64,000 bases of DNA from Isoetes taiwanensis (lineage: Eukaryota; Streptophyta; Lycopodiopsida; Isoetales; Isoetaceae), in assembly GCA_021234155.1 (NCBI GenBank), contig JAJEKV010000039.1, positions 1,240,001 to 1,304,000 of the forward strand. Direction: 5' to 3'. The notes under the pieces were generated by a model. It was given only the letters and a program-made list of their open reading frames with translations. It was not told the DNA's origin and did not search any database. The position numbers and the translations under genes are program-made. This document shows, piece by piece, positions 11,839 through 20,240 of this stretch (the first letter of the stretch is position 1; each line of letters opens with the position of its first letter).

Positions 11839-13432
11839 TACCTGGAATGGGCCAATCCTTTACTGCCTCTATCTTTGCTGGATCGGTAGCAATTCCCTCT
11901 GCTGAAATAACATGACCCAAATAATCCACCTTCGGAGTGGCAAATTTGCACTTAGAGAACTTGGCAAAAAGCTGGTGACGTCTTAGCTTTTGTAGGGCCA
12001 ACCTAAGATGTTTCTCACGCTCCTCCAGAGTCTTACTATAGATGAGAATGTCGTCAAAAAAAATAACAACAAAATCATCTAAGTATTGTCGGAAGACATC
12101 ATTCATCAATCGCATGAAAGTTGCGGGGGCATTAGTTAATCCAAAAGGCATAACAGTAAACTCATAATGCCCATATCTAGTACGAAAGGCAGATTTATGG
12201 ATGTCCTCCTCTTTAATTCTTATCTGATGATATCCGGAGCGTAAGTCAATCTTTGAGAAGTACCTGGCCCCTTGCAACTGGTCCATAAGATCGTCTGCTC
12301 TAGGCAAGGCGTAGCGATTCTTGATGATATGCTTATTGAGATGGCGATAGTCAATACACATCCTCAAGGAGCCATCCTTCTTTTTAACAAAGAGGATAGG
12401 AACGCCAAAAGGCAAAACACTAGGCCGAATGAAGCCTAGGTTTAGTAGCTCCTGAAGTTGCTTCTTAAGCTCTGCCAATTCAGGGGGGCTCATACGGTAC
12501 GGGGCCTTACTGGTAGGCTTAGTACCTGGCTCCAAAGCTATCTCACATTCCACTCCCCTGAATGGAGGAAGTTTCTGGATCTCGTCTGGAAAGAGATCAC
12601 TAAATTCCCTAAGAAGATTAGCAATGCCTTCTGGCAATGCATCAACTACTTGCTTCTGTTTAGCATCTGACTCAATGGATGCAAGTCTGATGACGCAAAG
12701 TAGCTTATCCTTGCGTATAGCCTTACTTAACTGCCTGATGGACATAGACTGCATAATAGGGTTTAATGGATCACCTTTTATAGTTACGCGGGCTCCATTA
12801 GCTGCGTTGAAGGTAACCTCCCGCTTTTCGCAGTCGATATTGGCTTTTGCAGATGCCAAAAATTCCATACCAACAATCAGATCATATTTGCCAATATCCA
12901 TTAACTCGGCACCCAAGGCAACCGGTGCACCTGGCAGCTGCATTTTAAGGTTAATGCAACGGTCATGAGTATGTCTGATTTTACCACTGGCTAGGGTGAC
13001 AGGTTTCGGTCGGGACCTCAAAGTCTCAAGCTGCAATACCTGGGCCATTCTAGGAAAAGCAAAATTATGTGTACTTCCCGTATCCATAAGAATTATGAAA
13101 GGCTTACTGTCTACTTGACCTATGGTAGAAATAACAGCAGGCTGACTTTCAGCATTGCCGGTTTCTATGGCTGCAAGGATATGAGACTCGCCGTGAATAT
13201 ACTCGGGAGCCTCCTCCTCGACAGGTAGAGTAGACTCGAGATCGTCCCAATCGAGGTCGGCCATGGCCAGCTGGGCAGTCTGCGTGACATAAGGGCAATT
13301 CTGCATGAAGTGCCCGGGCCGCATACACCTGTAACATGCTTTATCTCTGCGTAGCTGTTCTCGGGCCTCTTTGGGAATAGACTGTAAGAGGTTCCGAACT
13401 TCCTTACCGACATTATTCGGTTTGTCGGGCAT
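11789..13432 (-). pseudogene. Chromovirus nucleocapsid zinc knuckle, protease and reverse transcriptase
   Basis: An open stretch of 547 codons holds a CCHC knuckle (C33, C36, H41, C46; [14 protein letters not shown]), an aspartic protease active site ([10 protein letters not shown]117) and a complete RT core: [16 protein letters not shown] (351-366), [15 protein letters not shown] (391-405), [13 protein letters not shown] (428-440) and the catalytic box FFDDILIYS (458-466), where FxDD is usual. RT copies element RNA into cDNA, and protease cleaves the polyprotein. The frame is the same as that of gag but a TAG at 13529 separates them. It ends in a frameshift just after VKDWPIPG. Confidence 0.95.
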
Positions 13433-14418
13433 GTTGAAGGTGACTTTCTTTTCCTGGCGGCCGTTAGGGTTCTGCTGAGAGGGCCCCGGGCTCGGTGAAC
13501 GGCCCTTATAAGGTGTGTATGGGTGTGGCTACGAGTAAGAGGCGGGGCGCTGGTACTGGCTTCGTGGTGCATCCTCTTCAAGGCTCAATGCCTTAGCCTC
13601 AGCCTCAGCAACTGATTTCGGGTCTATGGCCTTAACCATACGTTTAATTGATGGGGTCAACCCTTCAATATAGCTCTTTTCATTCATTCCTGGTACATAC
13701 AGCCTCAAGCGCATGAATTCATCAGTGTAGGCCTGAACTGACATACCCTTCTGCTCTAACCTGTAGAAAGTCTGAATCTATTGGCATTTGTGCGCACGGG
13801 GCACATAATGCGACTTGAAAGCTTTGGCAAACTTCCTGAATTTGCATCTGCTTCTGTCCAGATGCTTGGCTCTGGCATAGCCCTTCCACCAAATACGAGC
13901 AGCTCCTGTAAGGTTTGTGGTGGCAACCTTTCCTGTATCATTTTCTGTCATGCCATAGGATTTTCCAAACTCCTTCATCTCGTCCAACCAGGACTCGTTC
14001 GTCGTCTTCCGGGTCAGGAGGTACAGGCGTAGAGGAATGCTCAGCAATACTGGTTCATAATGATGGCCAGTGCAAATCGGGCCTCGAAACAAGCTTCCCG
14101 ATCTATTGTGACAATGGGGAGGTCAGTCCCTCGCCTCCTTATGCCCTTAATGACATTCCGGGCATGCTCATCACCCCCTAACATCTGGAGCAGGGTGTGG
14201 AAGTCGAGGTAGAGCTGCAAATCATCCTCGTTGTAGACACATGCAGGTACAATCTCTTCGCAGTAGAACTGAAGGAAGGCGGCGTAATCAGGATGCGCCT
14301 GCATGTTAGAGATGAGGTCTACTTGCTGGAGGAGATAAGGGTGAAGAAGATCAAAGGGGACCGCAGGGTCCCAGTGTTCTCCATCCAAATACCATTGCTG
14401 AAGGGTTGGGCGAGCCAT
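13433..14418 (-). pseudogene. Chromovirus gag (capsid) region
   Basis: The probable start is the ATG at 14418 (MARPTLQQWYLDGEHWDP). The first 126 codons are unlike gag proteins I know. A frameshift near 14045 leads into a classic retrotransposon gag segment (WLDEMKEFGKSYG, ARIWWKGYARA, FAKAFKSHYVPRAH), then SVQAYTDEFMRLRLYVPGMN and a linker to the zinc knuckle. TAG codons break this frame at 13778-13780 and 13529-13531. Gag packages the element RNA into virus-like particles. The extended N-terminus may be a lineage-specific addition. Confidence 0.85.
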
Positions 14419-14681
14419 GAGGATTGAAGGCGCAAGGGAGGAGAAGGAAAACGCTGAAAGCAAGAAGGGAAATGAAACCCTAATGGGCCAAAGAGGGGCT
14501 TTATACTTTTCGGCACGTTTCCCGAAATTATTATTAAAAATTATTATTTAATTAATAATTTATGTTTAAATATACACCAAGTGGCAGAAATAGACATTTT
14601 TATATTCACAGGTTGACAAAAAGAATATTGTACATAGATAAATCCACAAAATTGTACAACAGAGCAAAGTAGGTCACATAA

Positions 14682-15998
14682 TCACCGAAACTCCCCTCGA
14701 ATCCTTCGTGCTAGCTAGAGGTCCTTGGGCATTATGGTAACCCTCTTTGCATGTATGGCGCAGAGGTTGGCGTCGCTCAAAATCTCTATGAGGTAAGCCT
14801 CGGCAGCCTCCTGGAGTGCGAGGATTGCAAAGGCTTGGAATCTCAGGTCGGTTTTAAATTCCTGGGCAATTTCCCGAACAAGCCGCTGAAAAGGGAGCCG
14901 ACGAATCAATGGCTCAGTAGTCTTCTGATACTTATGTATCTCGCAAAGAGCTACTGTGCCCGGTCGGTATCTATGGGGCTTCTGCGGCTTGATGGTTTGC
15001 TTCAATATTGGGATGGATTTCCCGCCGGTTGTCGGATGCTTTGCCCGCTGAACGATCTGCTCGCGTTGCTGAGCCGATGTTTTCTTGGCAATGGTGGCAT
15101 CCCTCTGCAATCGGGTCTTATAATCCACACCTTTCTTTACGGGTTTTGTATTCTTCCTCTTCCTATTAGCCCATTTTCTATTCTTCCTATTCTTGCCTCC
15201 GCCCTGATCTACAGGTTGATCTATATTTTGGTCAACATTTTGGTCCCCCTGCTGGTCAACATTCTGATCTCCCTGCTGATCAACATTCTGATCTCCCTGC
15301 TGATCAACTTGCTGGTCCCCACCCTGCTGGTTTTGGGCATCCTCCTCCTCTTTACAGAGCCTCTCCCTCTCTGCATCCCGGGCTTTCTTGTTCAAGCGTA
15401 CTTGTATCTGCCTGGCGATCTCCGTATGGTACCGGGCCGGGTGAGCTCGCATGTCCGCTTGCACAAGGTCCATGCGATCTTGGTTGAAACTAGGTGGAAC
15501 ATTTTCAAAAACGAAGCTATAAAGTTCTTCGTTCCAAAAGAAAGTAGGAAGGTTGTAATGGTCCCCGTACATGAGTACATGGCCTTTGCCGAGGTAATAG
15601 AAACTGCTAGCCCGCTCTTCTGGTAGGGCACTAGCTATTTGCTGAAGGTCTTCTACCCTAGCAAGGAGCTGAATACGTTGGGCCTCCGTCCTAATAAGTT
15701 CCGCGGGATCTTCCCCCTCTCTAGCTTGTGGATAAAACTTAACAAGGGCCCAAGCTTGATCAGGCTGCTCCACAAGGGTATAGGGCTAGTCGGCAGCGTT
15801 TAGCTTCATGAGGAAGCGGTCATTGAAATGAAAGATTGGATAGGGGATTCGACGGCCCTCAGTGAAACGAGTCACAAGTATGTCTAGAATAGTATCGATC
15901 ATAGGGTTTTCAGCCAAGAGATAGTCTACTAGGACACTGAACAGCTGGAAGACAGTCGCTTTTTTTAGATCCACAGTGAGCTTGAAGCGCGGCATCAT
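14682..15998 (-). pseudogene. Extra retrotransposon frame ending in a histone H3 fold (two TAG codons)
   Basis: The 439-codon frame starts at ATG-ATG (15998/15995; MMPRFKLTVDLKK) and ends at TGA 14682-14684. Codons 71 (15786-15788) and 428 (14715-14717) are TAG. The N-terminal 200 residues are mostly helical-looking and unrecognised. Then come a Q/D-rich repeat of QQGDQNVD units (15198-15326), a lysine/arginine-rich stretch ([17 protein letters not shown], a likely nuclear signal), a tail-like TTGGK, and from [12 protein letters not shown] (14981) an H3 core with [30 protein letters not shown] and [16 protein letters not shown]. Past the second TAG the same frame gives LARRIRGE, so the alpha-3 helix is present and the TAG replaces the glutamine of canonical H3. 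Loop 1 has no CENH3-type insertion, so the source is an ordinary H3. It sits between primer site and gag, in the sense direction. Confidence 0.9.
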
Positions 15999-16674
15999 AA
16001 CACCGGCGATGGACAACAAGGGACAAGAAGTAGGGCGCTCATGCTTAGACAAGTGGCGTTGGAGGGTAGGCGAAGGCGCTAGGGGTTTAGGGTGGATGCG
16101 AGTTCTCAGTGGAGGTCGGCTATGGAGGAAAAGGATCTCAGGTCCGGCGGCTATGGCGGTAGGAAGTCGTGCAAAGAAACACACTTTTGAAAAAGTAACA
16201 CAATTTTAAATTTAACTTTTTAACTTTTTTCGAAAAAGTTTTCAAATTTAAAAAAAAAAAAAAAAAACGGGCGCGTATAAAAATACGCGGGACCGTATGG
16301 GGCGCTGCGAGCGTTATACGCTCCTAACTCGGCGAAAGAAACACCTCGGACGACAGCAGCGCCCCTTTTGACTTTTCGACCTGCTGTTGACTTTCCGCCC
16401 TCGGGAGACGTGCTCCCTAGGATATGTGGGAGATGCCCGATTTGGAGCCATTTTCGCCTTCATCTGAGCTACCTACAAAAAGTTATAGCCCTTCCAAACT
16501 TGGGTCCTCCAGTCGCCCTGAATCTCTTAAGAACTTACAATCTATTACATTAACCTAGCACAAAAACAAACATCAAGGAGCTAAACAATCACACTAGCTT
16601 AAACTCCCTCCTAACTACCGAACTAACGAGTTAGGGTTTGGTCAGTGCTATGATTTCGAGTAACCGAAATCACG

Positions 16675-16686
16675 GCTCTGATACCA
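16675..16686 (-). promoter_or_regulatory. Primer-binding site, initiator methionine tRNA
   Basis: The minus strand reads TGGTATCAGAGC one base inside the 5' LTR. This is the standard complement to the 3' end of plant initiator tRNA-Met and marks the start of minus-strand DNA synthesis. It fixes the element's orientation. Confidence 0.95.
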
Positions 16687-16687
16687 C

Positions 16688-18226
16688 TGTGACGCTCCCT
16701 GAACATATACGACACTCGAACATATACATACGGGGACTTTCCGCTCCCATGGCAACCAACTCGCCACGAGCAGGGCCCTCCGTCTAACTCGGGCCATCTA
16801 TAAAAAGATGCTCGAGTGAAGGACACAGAGGGGTCATTCGGCCCACGCCTTCAATGGGGCTCCTATGTCGCGGAAGCGTGAATACAATGTTAGCACAGCA
16901 TAATCATATCATAAAATACCACCACGAGGGGTGGCACATCCATCCAAGTGGCAACAACAAAGAATATGCATTTATCACTAGGGAAAACACCCCAAACCCA
17001 TGGTTCTACCCCGGCTCAGACTCCAGTGAGGAACGACTGACGGCTAGGTCTCAAGAGATTAGCAGACCGAATCTTGACATGGCGTTGGCTGGCATAGAAC
17101 ATCGGCTAGGGTTGTCCACTCCATCCGCCCCTCCTGTGCACACTTTGCAGATGAGTCGAATCATGCTATGGCATCACTATAGCCTTCCGGAGACGCAGAC
17201 TCAAGGTATCACCCTTCGAGCCTACTCCAGGGTTCATGACGCCTCGGTCCGACGAGGCAGGTCAGGGAAGTGTCCCCTTCCAGGATCACAGTGGTTCAAT
17301 GGGTGAGCTAGAGAATACGTGCCGCATCAGCAACCCCCGCATCCATACCCGACTTACTCACCCTAAATCTACTCAAAGTACAGGGTGCCCCATACGGGTC
17401 ACACCTCAGCACCCAGGGAGTGTCAGACCCATACCCGGCCCTCTACGTGACCGGCTATCAGGCCTAGCCCACTGTAGGAGTCCCAGGAGCCTTGTATGTT
17501 CGTGCAAGACCCCACCCCCACTTCACCACTGCGTCCCTTCTCTGGTGCTAAGCAATTCCATAGCATCCATGACTCGGTGGTCTCTTGTGCACAGGCCGCA
17601 TTAATTGGGAATTAAAGGAGCTACTAGGAGCATACTAAAGCATATGGCACAGAGGTCTCTACCCCCCTCTAATCCCTGCTTTATGGAAGTTTAACAGAGC
17701 TACTTTCATAAACACATCCATCCATCCGTAATAAACATAATCCATAATCGAAATGTAAATAAGCTCTATTCTTAAAGATATCAACTAGATTATCTACTAA
17801 CCCGAGTTCCAACTTGATCCATTGTCATGAGGCGCCTCCATCTCTCAGAATCTGGGTGTTCAGCAACCACGGGGTGATCAGCAACAGTTCCAGGTACTTG
17901 GGCGCTCAGCTGCTCCTTCTCCTGGGTCGATTTTGGGAGAGATGGTGGTGGTGATCCACTTTGATGGCTCAAGTTAGCATCCCCCATGCTGACCAATCGA
18001 GTTTGGCCAGGTGGCGCCTTCCCAAACCATTAATTGACTTAATTAACCCACTTAGATATTAATTCCTTAATTATAGGTTATTATCCTTAATAATTAAATT
18101 AGCATAGCTAATTTAATCCCTTTTAGGTCAACCCCCTAGGTTACAATACCCCATGGTGGCGTACCTTTATTGGGTGACGTGTCAGTATATCTGTACGTAT
18201 ACCGTATAAATACTTGGAACGTCACA
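16688..18226 (-). repeat. 5' LTR of the chromovirus
   Basis: The 1539-bp partner of 7526-9127 has the same TGTGACG...CGTCACA ends. It should carry the element promoter. An open frame of about 150 codons near 16854-17306 is shared with the other LTR (7703-8146) but shows no protein family. Confidence 0.95.
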
Positions 18227-18231
18227 CCCAA
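18227..18231. repeat. Target-site duplication CCCAA (right copy)
   Basis: This is the partner of 7521-7525 and directly follows the right LTR. Confidence 0.95.
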
Positions 18232-18481
18232 ACCAAAGGGGGTTTAAGGGGGATTTTAATTTAAATGTGTTGGACCCAATGGTTGTGTTAATTAATGTCA
18301 ATGGTAGTTATGTGTTGGTTGTTAATGTCAATGGTTGTTATGTGTTAGTTGTTATGTGTTGGTTGTTATGTGTTGGGGGATTTAATTTTTATATGTTGGA
18401 TGTTAATGGTTTGTGTTGCAAAAAAAATTTTTGGCCCCTTTGGGGCCTTAGGGACGTCACCCCTCCCCCCCCCGGTGTGAC

Positions 18482-19410
18482 AAAAATTTTAGAATTCAAA
18501 CCAGAAAAGAACTAGAATTCGTTTGAGGCTTTCATCACCTATAGCTTTTGAATTTGATCACAATAAAACAAATAGAACATAAGTAAAAGTTACCATAAAG
18601 ATAGGGCAGATTGATCCCATTATTCTGAAAGTCATAAAGTTTGCAACACCCATACACAAGCATTTTTCAACTGGAATTTAACAGCAGCCTTTGGCCTCCA
18701 TGGATTCTTGTGGTGAGAAACCAAAGTGGGAAACTTTTCTTCTTGTTAGCACAAGGATCTAGAAGCCTTGGAATTTGCTTAATAACTACCTCAAAATCTA
18801 AAAATGCATGGTAATTTTTTGCAAGCTTCATTCGGAATGAGCCATAAAACAATATCCAATAGCGCAATCCTGTATTAATCAGCTGGTAGGATGTGAAAGC
18901 CTACCAAACCCGGCCGAAAAATTGCTGTTTTAGCATAGATATTAACCAAACATATCCATATCATACACTATCAAAAAGATCTCGGAGAGAGCTTTCCAAC
19001 GCAATAAAAATCATCTCAAACAGAGCTCTGGATCAAAAGTTAAGATAAGAAATGTGTTGCTGGCAGGGAAACTGCACTATATGCGCCCTTCAACCCCTTC
19101 ATGTGTCCATTATGCACCACACACACAAAAAGAGGGCTTTTGTTGTGAGCCATTGGTTGTTGATCATTGAAAAAAAAGGCTAAAATCAATGGCCCATCAT
19201 GTGCCCATTATGCACCACCCGCACAAAAAAAGGGCTTTTGTTGTGAGCCATTGGTTGTTGACCATTGAAAAAAAAAGGCTAAAATCAATGGCTCAGAAAT
19301 GGTGCACTCTAGATGTACGCATTAGTACATCCATTTGAATACATCACGAAATCATAGGAAAACCTTAGTGAAAAGCGTACAAAAACACAAAGAAAACCCC
19401 CTGTTATTAT
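18482..19410. other. Intergenic DNA with a 97-bp tandem duplication
   Basis: No gene is visible. Two copies of a roughly 97-bp unit lie at about 19102-19198 and 19199-19294, each with TTATGCACCAC, GGGCTTTTGTTGTGAGCC, an A-run and GGCTAAAATCAATGG. The rest is AT-rich and featureless. Confidence 0.7.
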
Positions 19411-19516
19411 GCTACATATGGTAGCCGACCGGATTGAGGGGTTTCCGGCCAGTAAACTGGCAGGCGGCGGTTTACCGGCCGGAAACCCCTCAATCCGGCC
19501 GGTTACCTAGCATATA
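19411..19516. repeat. Long hairpin (inverted repeat), first of two
   Basis: The arm 19411-19457 (contains GGATTGAGGGGTTTCCGGCC) is the near-perfect reverse complement of about 19470-19516 (contains GGCCGGAAACCCCTCAATCC) around a loop of about 12 bases. It is GC-rich compared with its surroundings. No terminal duplication is evident. Confidence 0.85.
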
Positions 19517-19775
19517 TCTACCTCTTAACCGACGGGCTTTTGGATCAAAGCAATCTTGAACGTCCATTGCAGACCAGTGATATGCAGGAACTAGCTGATT
19601 GTAGCTTCGGATTCAGGTTTAAATGCCGATATCTTGGTCCGGATGCTGATAATCTTGCCCTAGGTCTAATAATCGTGCTATGGCTGATGATAACCGTTGC
19701 TGTGGGTCTGATAATCCTGCAACGGGTCTTCAATATTCTAGGCTTGGTGTTCAGCTTCGGTAGCCTGCCAGTTAA

Positions 19776-19882
19776 AGGGGTTCACCTCCCCTGCTCTCCC
19801 ATTACGCCAGATAAATGGGCTCGCCCCTCCAGGCTCGCCCATTTATCAGACGTAATTGGCTCGCAGGGGAGGTGAACCCCTT
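19776..19882. repeat. Long hairpin (inverted repeat), second of two
   Basis: The arm 19776-19826 (AAGGGGTTCACCTCCCCTGC...) pairs with 19832-19882 (...GCAGGGGAGGTGAACCCCTT) with a loop of only about 5 bases. The two arms agree at most positions over 51 bp. Confidence 0.88.
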
Positions 19883-19999
19883 CTTCCTGCTCTAGCCCTA
19901 CCTTGAAGAGCTTCGTTTAAAGACCTTGGATGAATATCTGCTAGTATTATGGCAAAAACTGTGTATTATTTTTTATGGGCCCTCGGATCGTGGCACAAT

Positions 20000-20240
20000 T
20001 GACAGGATATTCCCTCTGCATACATCCTGTTCGCCCATGCGAAGTCTTTGTGGAGTCAAACTGGCCTGCTTTTAAAGGGGCACTCCTTGACCAAACACCG
20101 GGTTAAGATAGTATTTAGGCATAGTGGAGCGTCACGTGAATCAATAATCTACGGCATGGCATAACTCAAAGATGAGACGAGCCTGGGGAATCTAACCTCA
20201 GTTCCAATCCAATGCCCAAACCTCACTTGCTCCTGCTGCG
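20000..20240 (-). mobile_element. 5' fragment of the replitron-like HUH element family
   Basis: On the minus strand this piece matches 33960-34230. It shares the unit GCATTGGATTGGAACTG with a GGTTCGA-like box and CCAGGCTC near 20210-20175, and then a coding-like start GQFDSTKTSHGRT (20070-20030) equivalent to GQFDSRKTLDGRT of the larger copy. The similarity stops soon after, so this is a truncated or diverged copy. Confidence 0.6.

Larger units (their letters stand above)
7526..18226 (-). mobile_element. Ty3/gypsy chromovirus with an extra histone H3 frame
   Basis: This is a complete 10.7-kb LTR retrotransposon transcribed from the minus strand. In element order it has the 5' LTR (16688-18226), primer-binding site, an extra reading frame ending in a histone H3 fold (15998-14682), gag, protease, reverse transcriptase, RNase H, integrase with chromodomain (to 9621), polypurine tract and 3' LTR (7526-9127). 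The target duplication CCCAA is intact at 7521-7525 and 18227-18231. Gag-pol carries four in-frame TAG codons and several frameshifts, so this copy is dead as an autonomous element. The order protease-RT-RNase H-integrase and the C-terminal chromodomain place it among chromoviruses. Confidence 0.95.
7131..18357. mobile_element. Foldback (long inverted-repeat) element, interrupted by an LTR retrotransposon
   Basis: The left arm is 7131-7283. The right arm is its near-perfect reverse complement but is split: inner part 7498-7525, outer part 18232-18357. Removing the retrotransposon and one copy of its CCCAA duplication restores arms of about 153 bp around a 214-bp centre (7284-7497). The outer parts of the arms consist of short repeats of an ACATAACAACC-type unit. 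No coding sequence is visible in the centre. This fits a non-autonomous foldback/MITE-like element, family unknown. Similar ACGTCACCCC...GTGTGA words recur at 18454-18481. Confidence 0.85.

Noticed and set aside
14682-14981. CENH3 (centromeric H3) as the source of the H3 domain
   Set aside because: Loop 1 reads KTDLRF without insertion and alpha-1 is [13 protein letters not shown], as in canonical H3; CENH3 differs at both places.
14751-15626. Plus-strand open frame of 291 codons opposite the histone H3 frame
   Set aside because: It is the antisense shadow of the H3-containing frame; its leucine/isoleucine-rich repeats mirror the Q/D repeat on the coding strand.
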